DNA from: Apiospora phragmitis
Taxonomy: Eukaryota; Ascomycota; Sordariomycetes; Amphisphaeriales; Apiosporaceae
NCBI GenBank assembly: GCA_038363925.1
Contig: JAQQWL010000003.1
Location: 1,550,001-1,614,000, forward strand
DNA: 64,000 bases
Direction: 5' to 3'
The position numbers and the translations under genes are program-made. The notes beneath the pieces are model-generated. The model was not told the DNA's origin. It did no database searches and saw nothing but the letters and a program-made list of their open reading frames with translations. Shown one piece after another: positions 20,769-32,196 of this stretch (position 1 is the stretch's first letter; the number at the start of each line of letters is the position of its first letter).

Positions 20769-23700
20769 GGTGATGGATGTATATATAGTGAGTGACCGTA
20801 GACTCTTTGAGCGTGTTGGTTAGAGTCTATGAGAGAGAATATAGTGATACGTGTGTCAAGTCAAGTATGGCAAGGAGGAAGAAGCCTGACTGGCAGGGGA
20901 GAGATGGTATCAATATGTAAATGGAGGTCGAAGAGGGCCACTGGGGGGCGAGGTGAAGGTAATGAATGTCGTCTTGGCAAGCAAGATAGTGAGAAAAAGA
21001 AGTGAACGTAAGTGACTGGAAACAGCACAGATGGAAAGTCAGAGGACGAAGGTGATCGTGTACTAGTACGAAGGGGAACTACAGCTCTAATATAGGACTA
21101 CCACCTACCTACCTCCCCGCGGAAAGAAATATGCACCCTAGCTGGGGGGTGGTGGGTGGGCATGACTATCAGGTCAACATCCATAGCACCTCTCCATATT
21201 GGAACAAGTGCCGGGGAGGCCATAACGACATGGGGAGAGGAGGTATACCTTTGTGTGGTAAGTCTGGCCGGTTGCCCGCTTCCCGAACAGGTCAGGACTG
21301 GAGAGTGGACGGCTGCCAGCCATAGAAACCACGCCAAGTCTCATCTAATGCGGCCATTCGCTGTCGAACGCGCCAGGGTGAAAATGTCCGGCGGGAGGAG
21401 GCTCTGGGCAAAAGCTGGGCTTTCTTTGGCAGCATGGGTGGGTGTTGGATGGGCGGCGTTGATCGATTCAACCCCTTGATAACGACAGAAGTGGGTAGCA
21501 TTGAGCGTCTGTTCCTGAACTTGGCCTAAACAGGGATCATGCAAGAAACCACAGCCACAAGCGCAAAAGGAAGTGTGCTGTTGCGCTGTGTGCTGCTGAA
21601 GGTGGGTGGGCCAGCCTGCCATTAGGGACGAGCGGACAAGCTTGACACTGCCTGATCTGCTGGAACTGGCGCGCCGTGCTCCCCACTCTGGCACTGGTGG
21701 CTCGGCATCTAGGGCTGGCTGGTTCCTGTGTTCGAGCCGACGAGGATCTTACAACGATCCGTTATAGATGGAGCTGTCGATTGGGGGAGAATCAATGCAG
21801 ACTCCAGTCTGCCAGTCTCGAACCTGCTCGCTGGGAGAGAACACGAAGAGATCGACAGAAAGAGTTGCGTCTATCAAAGGAACAAAACAGGAAAGCTGGC
21901 GTTGCCTTGGTCGGCCTGAAAAAGATATTGTCGCGTCTTGGTACGCTATGCTGTCTGCTGTAATTAGCTTGGCCGTTCGTGGTGCATAAGCACATGTTTT
22001 CCGTTTTCCGTTTTCCGTGTTTTTCCTCCCCTGAACTGACCAACCTAGGAGAGTTCGGTCGAAGGTAGGCTTAGCTGGCCCAAAGTGAAACACGGCTGGA
22101 CGAGAAGATGGGTAGACCCCGGCCAGAACCTGGGCAGGTTGGTGTGTAGGGGAGGTAGGGGGGCTGCCCCTCCAATGTCTTGGAAGCTTCAGGTTCTTCC
22201 AAAATCGGGGGGCAAATTGGCCAAATTCAAGCAACATGGTGCTCAGCCACGCGATGACCGACGAACTCTTTCCAAGCAAGTTTTCGGACGCATTTATATC
22301 TTGTCAATCGTTGCCTCTTGGAGCTGAAGCATAGATAAGATAGATCTATAAATTCTTTTGATCTTTTCAAAATGTGGACAAAGCTGCCAGGCTTCGAGAC
22401 ACTGCAGTTCGTGGCAGCCTACCAGGTGCAAAGCACGCAAGTGTCGAGACTGCGGCACTTACGGCAACTATTGTAGACCAACTGAACTGGGCGCTACCGC
22501 TGCAAGGGGTCGCTTCTCTCTCCCCTGATACCGAGCAATGATACATACCGGAAGCCGGACGGACGCGCTGTAGTCTAATCTAGTTGTCTCGACCGTCTTG
22601 GTGTCTCTTAGTGTGTGTCTGTAGCATCGTGTGTCTCTGGCATCTATCTAGTGGGAGTATACTCCGTAGACAGCTGAACTGTCAGTATGTCTTTGTGCGA
22701 CTCAATTGTCTGATTCTGGTCTGCATTGTGCGCACTGCATCTCGCTAGCCTTAACCTAAGAATGTTCAACGGTCGGTAGTGGGACAACTGGCTAGCCGCC
22801 TTCCTTCCAAAATGCTTCTGGGAATAGCAATGAAAAACATATATATTAAGGGGACTCGTTAGTTCAGAGCTCGTAAATTGGATTGATTTCAATGCTGTCT
22901 TCAGTGACTCGATGGCCTCGCTCGACTTTACTTGACAAGTCACCCATCGTACCACTACTACACACATGCGATGCAACCATTTGGCCTCGAAAGATAGCTG
23001 GATGATAAGAAGAAAAATCTTTTCTCCTGTCTAATGCAAGTGTAGCCGACTGGTCGTTCCGGTGGCTTCTTTTTTACTACATAATGATGAGAAGAGAACT
23101 CGCTAGCGGTGGTGTTAATGTAGGAACGGTTTGCTAGTAGCTGAAGCCGTCCCTGACTTGTCGTTCTTCCGGCGAACGCGCGCGCCAATGAGGATGCAGA
23201 AGCGCCGTCTTGCAGCTTTGGCTCGAAACTGCCGATAGCACCAAGAGTCCAAGACCACCGAAGCGAAATAGCGCACCGTCTCATTGGGCTCTTCTCCTCC
23301 AAGAACGACAACACACGCATTGGAGACGAGAAAAAATAACGACAGGAAAATGTTTTTTTTTTATCTCGTTGTCCTTCCTGGTTCTCCATCGAGGCCAATC
23401 ATCAAGACCGCGCGGGATTACGCGACTGGGGGGGTTCCTGTTGGGAAAAGGCCCAAAAGAAAGACCAGACGAACAGGACTCTCTGCCTCTCGCGTGTTTC
23501 AAGTTTCATGCCGGTACTTACTTGGCCTAAGCTGAGTGGCGATTCGACTTTAATGAGTTGATGCCGACTTCACCACCAATAGGCCAGGTCGAATCATCAT
23601 CACCTTGTGGTCATAATCTGTTCAGGTACCGTTCCGGTGTGGCTTGTCTGCCAATCATATAGCGCCGAGATACTCCCGCGGCCGTCCACGTCACAAGCGC

Positions 23701-25881
23701 TGCATAGGTGACTGCATACATACTGCACATGTGCAAAGCACCTGCATAGCATACAATTCATGCCTTGCTGGACATGCATACTTATCTTTAGAGCATGAAC
23801 CCCATCCACCATCCACGTTGGACATGGCCTCTTTCTTTTCTTGTCAGATCCCTGGCCTCTGAAAATTGATCTTGGACTAAGCTGTCCTTGTAACCGGGGC
23901 TTGGTAGGGCCCCGGGACTTAGGTCAACGTCGTATCAACCCATCCACGGTTAAATCCCGAAATAAGCCAACACGGATTCTCCATGCCTTCTCACAGACAT
24001 GATCTACGACGTAACCAGATCAAGTGCTCTATATCGATCCCTCCAAGCCTTATCAAGTTATCGCAAATGTCTTGGCTATACCCACCTGCACCGTTGTACT
24101 ATAATACGAATTTTCTAGTATAACCTCGTCATTGGCCAAAGTTCTGGCCAGAGTGTTGGGCATACTTGATTTCGGACCACCTTGTTCTCTCCCGTTTTGC
24201 CACATCTTAACTGCTCTGTTATTTGATCGAGTCCTGAGTTGTTACTGGAAGTGGGCGTATACCATCATCACGGCGGTATATACCGTTGACTGCGTTACAT
24301 GGTCCGGGAAACTAGTCACACGGCTAAGAGCCGATCCTCTCACCTCTCGTCCTCTGCAGTTGGTTTCCCGGCTGGTCCCATTCGCAGCCTCCATAGTTCA
24401 GGTAGAAGAAGAAGGTGTCTGTTATAGCAAAAGATGTTCGAGTACCGGTACTTGTCGTGACTTTTCCTGAGGAAGTGCAGTAAAGGAGCGGATCTGGTGC
24501 CAACTCAGCTCCTTCATCCATCCTTTGAGATCCAGATCAAGGCGGGCACGACGCGGTCTGGACGCGGGCAACTTCACACCGACTGCCACTTTCGCTTCCC
24601 ACACGGCCAAGATAGGTGGCAGCGAACCCGGAATCCGGAGAGGCCCCCGTTTTACTCAGTCTATGGGCTCAAGTATTGCGTATTCAATGGAACCCGGGTC
24701 GGGAACATTACGTTTTCCGTGGGTCCCATGCCAACCACCGAGGACGGTATGACGACTCCGTCTGAGCAACAGTATGGACTTTGACGTCTTCACTCGTTCG
24801 ATTTTTTGCTCTTTTACTTAGAATCTTGAGGGAATCTGCGGATGCTTAGGCCTGCTGCTGCTGGAGTAGGCAGTTGTGACGACAGAAACAAAAAGAACGA
24901 TGTTGGCGAACTCTTTCCTTCCATTCCCCATCGGATCCGGCCTCAACAGCATCTCGTAGAGATGAACAATAAACATCTTCGAGACAAAGTGCACTGATGT
25001 CGAGTGCCGAAGGGAATTATTGCTGACGTTTGATGGGGTCTCATCGATAGACTGTTTGGGTATAAGCGAATACTTGGAGCCGTCTTGGCCGCTCATATGA
25101 ACATGCGCAACTTTCCAATGCTCATTCTCATCTCGACCGAACCACACATAGTCTTCTTCCTCCGATATCTATAACAAGGATGACAAAATGCACCATATTC
25201 TTCGCATTTCCAACACCCAGCTGAGATCACATAATCTTGTAAAACCGTACACCGCCATGTGTTCCTTCTACTACAGTGGTGACCTTCCACGCTGGGTTGT
25301 CACCAGACGCTTAGCCAATATGTCCGTATGCCTCTCAGTTCGGGGCCTTTGTTCCTATCCTGTGAATTCGGTTATACTGCTCTCGCCCGCTCCTCCTGAG
25401 TTTCCTATGCCACCGACTGGTGAACAACCATCCCGATGCGTACGACCATATGGCATATCATTCAAATCTTTGAGGATCGGATTTGAGTAGCAACATACAC
25501 TAGACTGAAACCCCTATCACGCATGAAAGTGCTTACTTCATATGGTTCACCTTTTTACTTACACAGTTAAGGAATTTGGCATGACAACTTTCCTAAACTC
25601 GACTATATTGATTGCGAACCTTCTGATTTTATTGGACTCCAGAGCAGAGGCCCCTTGTGGCAATATGAGTAGTGCCTGCGGAAGCCCTCCTTAATCGCTA
25701 ATGCGCTGCTGTTATACTCCACGGAAACATGTTCCTACCCAAATCGAGATGACGGTAATCTCGTCCTCTCCTTGGGCATTGGTCAGACCATCATCGTGAT
25801 GGTGCTGCATCGCCAACCCGATAGCCCTCCATTGACCAGTATCGTAGTGTCCCTATCCTCGTGTGTGCCCCGATTCTGAAC
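20769..25881. other. 5.1-kb gene-poor stretch, nothing recognised
   Basis: No ORF on either strand shows a recognisable family or a convincing exon-intron pattern. Base composition is ordinary and not RIP-like. Small repeats include three copies of TTTTCCG near 21,994-22,018 and poly-pyrimidine blocks. The glucanase promoter should lie at the left end and the acyltransferase 3' end at the right. Weak ORFs at 24,132-24,470 and 24,497-24,784 are noted but not supported. A non-coding RNA or a fast-evolving small secreted protein could hide here. Confidence 0.35.
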
Positions 25882-27717
25882 TCAGTCCACAATCTTCTCG
25901 ACCCAATCTCTCCACGCCGCATCCTTGCAAAGCTCCTCCATAGCCGTGCCCGACATAGCCAACATCACCTCCAGCACGTCCGACTCCCGCGAGCTTGGCA
26001 TCACCAGGACGGTGCCCTGACCCCAAAGCTTCCGACCCTTGCGAATGATCTCGGGCTTGCGCCGCGTGCTGCTGCTACCGCTGCTAGAAACAGCAGCTGG
26101 ATCACCACCCCCTACTACGCCTTCGCTGCTATTATCCTTGTCCGCAAGTAGGCCAGGTATATCCCACACGGTGTCCGCGCCGGCAAGAAACCGGTGGGAG
26201 TTGAAGAGCAGGTTCTGCGGGGCCTCGAAGTCGTGGTCCATGGCCATGGCCGTGATGTCCGACACGGTCTCGAGCAGCGCCGCGCGCCGGCGCACGAACT
26301 CGGCGTTCATCGAGTCGAGCGGCCGTGCGATGATGGCGGCTAGCTCCGCCAACTCTTGTTTCTGTGGCCCTGCTGCTTCTACCGTATCTGCGTCTTCTTT
26401 GGTCGTATCTGAATCTTCTTGGGTGATACTACTACTGCTGCTGCTGGCCGCTTGCCAGAGTAACTGGGTGCTAGGCAAGATAGCTATGGGACACTTGATG
26501 GTATTGCCACAGAAGTCCTCAATGGCGTCGAGCGTTTCCTGGCCGAACCCGCCCCCTCTTCCTCCTCTTCCTCCTCCTCCTCCTCCTGTCTTGTTCTCCG
26601 TCGAAGAGGAGACGGAGGAGACGAACGAGGGCTTCCAGTCCGCGACTATGAGAAGCTGAGCCGCCATGTTCCTGCCCTTGTTTTTGTCATCGTTACCGTT
26701 GTCGTTCTTCTTTTCCCTCTTCAGTAGGTCTAACCAGTCACCCACGCCGGCCGCTCGCATGCGTGCCTTGGCCACGTAGGCCCATATCAGCACCATGAGT
26801 GCCACACTGGTCGAAGGCCGCTTGATAATGCTGCCTTCCCCGTCCCCTGCTCGCGCGATTGCCCCGCTCAGCTCTGCGAGCCTGGCCTTACTGAAATGAA
26901 AGATCTTTCCGTCCCGAGGGCTTCGGTTGGCAGGCAAGCAGTTCTTGATACCAAAATCTGGCCCCCTGTTTGGATCTGCAGTGGTCCATTCAGGCAGCAT
27001 CTCGGCCAAAATCTCCTCATTGCTGAGCCCGTTGGTCTCGCGCAGGCAACGTACGCGCTGCTCGAACTCGGACGACGGCCGGCCTAGGGGAAGGTATTGG
27101 CTCTTTGGGAGGCGTCCTTGTTTGGGCAATATCATCTCCCCCCGGGAGCGGGCCGCCAAGTCGTCAATGAGGGCCGTGGCGACAACACCATCACTCATGG
27201 CATGGTGTATGAAAACACCCAGCAGGAGCCCGCCCGGGATGAAGATGGCGTGCACACGCATGACTGGAACGCTCCCCTCCCCCTCACCATCACCATCACC
27301 ATCACCATCAACAATAGCGGGGTTCCCCGCCGGGACGAAGACGTCGTCAAAGAATAGCCCGGGCGAGAAACCGCCAGCGCGCAGCTCGTCGTACGTGAAA
27401 GCCGTGCGACTTCCGCGGGCGGAGGAGAAGGAAGTGGGCCGCAACTGCTGAACGCCAACTCTATGTTGCCCCCCTGGCGGAGCATGTACGTAGGCCAGGG
27501 TGTTTCGCTGTGGCGTGTTCTGGACGCGAAGGGCACCGGCTAGATGCGGGTTCTGCTGGATACAGGCGTCTACGCATTGCTGGAGATGGGCTACCGCCTC
27601 CTGGGCCCTGTCGTTCTCGAAGGGAAAGCAAAGTGTGAAGTTGACATACTCGCGAGGCGCCACCTGATTTACGATATGTAGAGGCTCCATCCCGTAATAT
27701 GTAGATGGTTTTTGCAC
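25882..27717 (-). CDS. BAHD-like acyltransferase (transferase family PF02458 type)
   Basis: Fungal acyl-CoA-dependent O-acyltransferase of the trichothecene-3-O-acetyltransferase-like superfamily. It would transfer an acyl group to a hydroxyl of a small molecule in the cytosol. The single exon encodes 611 residues. The catalytic HxxxD motif is HHAMSDG at 171-177 (H172, D176). The N-terminus (EYVNFTLCFPFENDRAQEAVAHLQQ) is typical of the family. The usual DFGWG structural motif is not clearly present; the corresponding area reads ADTVWDIPG. The protein is longer than the usual 450-500 residues because of low-complexity inserts: a GDGDGEGEG run at about 138-148 from a CCATCA microsatellite (27,285-27,311), a GGGGGGRGGRGGG run, and Ser-rich runs. 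No pathway neighbours are seen, so the substrate is unknown. Confidence 0.8.
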   Translation of the reverse strand: MQKPSTYYGMEPLHIVNQVAPREYVNFTLCFPFENDRAQEAVAHLQQCVDACIQQNPHLAGALRVQNTPQRNTLAYVHAPPGGQHRVGVQQLRPTSFSSARGSRTAFTYDELRAGGFSPGLFFDDVFVPAGNPAIVDGDGDGDGEGEGSVPVMRVHAIFIPGGLLLGVFIHHAMSDGVVATALIDDLAARSRGEMILPKQGRLPKSQYLPLGRPSSEFEQRVRCLRETNGLSNEEILAEMLPEWTTADPNRGPDFGIKNCLPANRSPRDGKIFHFSKARLAELSGAIARAGDGEGSIIKRPSTSVALMVLIWAYVAKARMRAAGVGDWLDLLKREKKNDNGNDDKNKGRNMAAQLLIVADWKPSFVSSVSSSTENKTGGGGGGRGGRGGGFGQETLDAIEDFCGNTIKCPIAILPSTQLLWQAASSSSSSITQEDSDTTKEDADTVEAAGPQKQELAELAAIIARPLDSMNAEFVRRRAALLETVSDITAMAMDHDFEAPQNLLFNSHRFLAGADTVWDIPGLLADKDNSSEGVVGGGDPAAVSSSGSSSTRRKPEIIRKGRKLWGQGTVLVMPSSRESDVLEVMLAMSGTAMEELCKDAAWRDWVEKIVD

Positions 27718-29598
27718 GAACGGCGATATATCGCTGGTCGAAGTAGAGTGGTAGAATTGGGTAGTGTCTGGAGCCCTGGATTTATGTATAGTTCACTGGA
27801 ACTGCTCAAGAACGTGGACAGAACTATTTCCCATAGATAATGGACATCCCTTTAATACAGGTAGTTTTCTGGACGACATTGAATATAGATGCAAGCAAAA
27901 AAGGCGTTGAATACATACGTGAGTGTAGTCGACAAAATTACAAATGTGTAACAAACACCAACACATGCCATACCTAACCCATTTACTGGGGTGATCCTCC
28001 ATTTTAACCTGGTTCATTCCGCACGATTGCGAATGTAAGAGCCGTCTATTTGCTCACTTCCCTCCATCATTGGCTTTGATTCGTTGGCGGCGGAAACCCC
28101 GTTCCGCTCCCCGGTATTCGAGCCAAACATTCTTAGCGAGTCAAATACGTGAGGCAACAAGCAAGGCAATAAGCAGTAGCACACTTTCGGGAAACTACCC
28201 CTGACTAGCTTGTCTGCTCCTCGATGGTATGCACCGTAGATCTTAAAGTGTGTAGGGGTGTAGGAGAAAAGGGTATAGTACAAGAAAGATCATCAAGCGA
28301 TTACCTACTGAAGTAAGCATCTAAACTTTCAGGGGGGGGGGTCCCACTATGTTGTTGATGAGTTATGCTCTGCTGGGACTCCTGATTGGCAACCAACCGC
28401 CTAACTCGCGAAGGGGATGCGAGTGTAGCTTCTGACATGGCCCATGGAGCCAGTCATCTACTCCCTCCCACCATATAGATGCTGTATAATACGGTGCCGT
28501 GGATGTGCATCTGTCTGGAGCAGCCATTGCCGAATAGGTGGGTGGATCTAAGAATGGCTCCAAGTAGTGAAGGCGAAACTTGGGCTTGCCATAGGTATAT
28601 CGCAACGTTACATGGTGAACGGCATATCTACGGGAACCATCGAGTTTTAAATATATGATTAACGAACTCATGCTCACCCATCGCCATTTGGAAGGATTTC
28701 CTGGTCTATATTATCCTCCATAACTTGGGTACAATACTTGAGAAAGCACATCAAGGAATAAGAGCCTCTTCACTTTTAACAACAATGCAACGGTAAGTAT
28801 GTATGAACATCGTAATCAGCTGTGCCATTCAAACACCATAGTAAGCCTAATATCGATACCAGTAACAGTAATAATCTCACAAGCCGAGGAGACAGTAACA
28901 GTAGAATAAAGGAGGAAAAGGTATCCGTAATCCCCTCCCTTTCTCTCTCGCTCCCCCCTCGATTCGCCACCTGAGGAACAAACTCCCTCCTTTTCTATCA
29001 AATACATAAAAACCGCAGAAAAATTGCCCGATCTTCCCACTCAAGAGACTTTCTGTCCACTTTCCTAATTAGTGAAACCCAACATTTCCTCCCGGCTATA
29101 GATAGTCCGTCCATGACCCAAGAGATTGCTTGGTCCCGGGGATGTAGACTGACCCAGCTGGGCTGTGTATGCATTGTGTGTGTGTGTGTGCGTGTGTGTT
29201 GTGTTCTGGTATAAAAAGAAGGCAGATGATGTACTAACAAAAGAAAGTCCCGATAAAAGCCATATCAGTGACGCCGATCTACGGGGGAATTGAGAAAATT
29301 TTGTTTTGGGCGCATGGAACAACTTTTGCAACATGAAGCTCGTGTCGTGTCTTGTTCCCTTCCAACACATGAGAATCCTTCACAGCCGCCAAGAACAATG
29401 CGAGACTCGCAAGTAGCCGACCAACGCCTTGACATGCCCAATGAAGATGAATGGGGTCCGGAGTAACGGATAAGAGTAGATGCAATACCAAGATAAGAGA
29501 ACCAATAACTCCACCATGGCTAGCAACGCGCGAGATGCGAGATGCGTAATGCGTAAAGCAGGACTGGTTCACAGTAGCTAATTGAGAAGGGTCCGAGA
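27718..29598. other. Intergenic region with GT microsatellite
   Basis: This holds the acyltransferase promoter and the 3' untranslated region of the LisH regulator. A run of about ten G lies near 28,332, and a (GT)n tract lies at about 29,174-29,200. No supported gene. Confidence 0.45.
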
Positions 29599-32196
29599 CT
29601 ATTCGGCGCCAATCTCTCCAGCACCTTCCATGAACGTTGACGGGTTGAAGTCGAACCCTCCGTCTCCGCCGTCGTTGTCATGGAGGAATGAGTCAAAGTC
29701 GAAGTCTTGGAGCACGTTGTCTGAAGTAAGGGGATTGGCGAATTCCATCCCACCAAAGTCGAGGCCCGTGTTCCCTATCTCAAAGGGCTGCGAGGGATCC
29801 TGGTGTACCGAGGGAGCGACGGGAGCCGGAGCCGGAGGAGCAGATGTCTGAGCGTTGGGCGCCGGTTGACCCGCACCAGGGTTCGGCCCGTTCTTGGCAA
29901 AGTTGCCAGGGTTGGCTGGGGTGATGGGAGTCGCAGGAGTGGGAGGCTCCGGTTCCTGTGATTGCTCCGCAGCGGGAGTCGCACCTGCTGCGTTGTTGGC
30001 CTTCTTTGCAGCCGCCTGGGATCAGCATTGTCAGCAACAAGAAATCAAAGGGGCACATCGCTGGAGTTTAGTTACCTTGCCCTTGGCACCTTTCGTGTCC
30101 TTCTTCTTGGGGGCGGCCTTGTTAGACTGCTGGGGTGTCGGGGGTGCCGCGTTACTTGGAGCTGGCGAAGACGGCTGTGTCCGGCCATTCGCGTTGCCGC
30201 CAGGCCCAGGAGCAGATGGTGGAGGCATGGCACGCTGCTGTGGTGTTCCTTGAACTGGGCCTTGAGGACCTTGGGGAACCATGGGGTTGCCGCCGTTGGG
30301 GCCCCCTTGCCATTGCATTTGTGGGCCTCCAGGACCACCTGGTTGCCCTTGTCTAGCAGCCATCATCTGTGGGTTCATCTGCCCACCGTTGAAGGTCTGG
30401 CCGGGGTGGGAGCTCGGTGGCCGCATACCGCCGTTCATCTGTACCATGTTCGGATCCATACCGTTTATGCCTTTGGCGTTGAAGAAATGAGGTCCGATAT
30501 TGGGGTCACCAACATTCACATTCTGAGGCATGAAGCTCATCGGATTGGGGGAGCCACGAGACTGGCCACCTTCAGGAAGAGGCGATGGAATACCAGCAGG
30601 GTTCATCTGAGGAGTACCACGCTTCATCTGCTCGCTAGGGTTCGGCGAAGCACCCGCCCTACCGCCCTGCGGGGAAGCATCGGGGAATGGCTGACCGTTA
30701 GGCCCGGGAGGACCTCCAGGACCCCCGGGACCAGCGGAACCATCACCGCGGGGCATGCCACCGCCCAGGCTGTCTTGCTCTTGTCGAGCCATCATGAGGC
30801 GCTTCTTGTTCTGCTGCTCCAGCAGCATCAGCTGCATCTGGTAGTCTTGCAGCGCATGATTACTGCCACCACCCTGGGCATTCCCAGGGGCACCAGGTCG
30901 GAGAGGGCCGCCCGCTAGACCTTCGGCATTGTAGAAAGTGTTGAGTTCAGCGCCATTGGGCTGTGTCATCATGGGCGATCCTTGGCCTTGAGGGACTCCT
31001 GGGTTGCCCATGCCTTTGTTAGGCATCTGATTACCATGGTGACCGGCCATGTTCTGCGCGTATGTGGCAATGGATTTCTGCTGGTTGGCAGGGGGCTGGT
31101 TCTGGAAGTTCTGGAACTGCTGAGGGGTTAGTGAGGTCGGGTTTATGTTGTTGGCCATGAGCAGCTGGGCGGTCTGGGCATGTGACTGTGCGGCGGAAGT
31201 ATTGCTGACCTGTTGTTGACCAGGCATGCCCTGCTGTGGTCGTCCGTTAGGCATCATGGCTGCCTGCTGTGGGTTGAAGGGAGTGTTGCCTTCCAGGCGT
31301 GGTCGTTTGTTGGGCGAAGGCGCATTTTCCGCGGATCCAGGCGATGTCGGCCGGCGGTTGCCGTCTATATCAGAGGGGTCACGCTGCATCTGGTTCTGCT
31401 TCTGCTGTTGAAGCATCATTTGGGGGCTGAGGGCATTGTAAGCACATGTATAGACATAGATGTATTAGAGGTCATGGGCATCAGTCTTACTTTTGGTTAT
31501 TGGCCATGGCTTTCCTCGCCAGGTTGTTGTTTGGCATTTGCATGCCGTTGGCCATATTGCGCATCATAGGGTTGAAAGGCATACCGCCGGCCTGGTCTGG
31601 TCGCATACTGCGCAGCAGTTCTTGCTGCTGGCTCTGCTTTAACCGATTTTGTGTCTAATATTCTGGTTAGCGGATGCGGGAAAGGAATACCATTAGCTTC
31701 AAAAGGGGTTATGTACCTGGGTGTGGTTGATATATTGGCTCACTTGCACGTTATTGTTGCCCATGCGATTACGCTGAGCGAGATGCATATCCCAAAAGAG
31801 GCCAAACCACTCGTAGAGAAAACACGTATCGGATGACGCGATCAAAGGAGTCGGAAGGTCCTTGGAATCTACGTCGTGCTTATGGTCGATCTCCATCGAA
31901 TCGTCAGCTACTCCATTTAGAGCGTTCCCGTTCTCATCGCGTCGGCTACCGGGGCTATCCTTGGACACATTGAGCGGCTGGTCTGTCCTCAGGAGAGATC
32001 GCGCGCAATCAACCATGCCTTCTTTCAGAAAGTAGTCGTAAATATACGTGTTGAGCATACACCGGTGGTTACGATCATTTCCTTGCATTGGCTGGGCAGG
32101 TAGCGCGCCATTCCCATTGTTCATGGCCATGGGTATGGGTGCACCGCCGACTGGTCCGCCCATGGTGCCCATGTTGGCCATGTTCACGTTGTTCAT
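29599..32196 (-). CDS. som1: SomA/Som1-type LisH transcriptional regulator (Flo8-like)
   Basis: Nuclear regulator downstream of cAMP-PKA that controls adhesion, conidiation and virulence-related development in filamentous fungi, related to yeast Flo8. Four exons on the minus strand are 31717-32196, 31491-31654, 30076-31426 and 29599-30015. The introns are 62, 64 and 60 bp, with GTACAT, GTAAGA and GTAACT donors. The product is 803 residues. The LisH dimerisation motif is at about 48-70 (LNTYIYDYFLKEGMVDCARS). It is followed by RRDENGN and CFLYEWFGLFWDMH, a block shared by the SomA family. The rest is Gln/Pro/Gly/Asn-rich, with a basic SPNKRPRLEG putative nuclear signal and a C-terminal acidic tail (QDFDFDSFLHDNDGGD). 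The start is the first ATG before the LisH block. The very long upstream region suggests complex control. Confidence 0.9.

Noticed and set aside
19668..20795. 375-residue plus-strand ORF opposite the GH16 gene
   Set aside because: Antisense shadow; the minus strand carries the signal peptide and the ELDIME catalytic motif.
24497..24784. 95-residue plus-strand ORF in the 5.1-kb gap
   Set aside because: Short, no domain, no supporting neighbour; kept only as part of the gap description.
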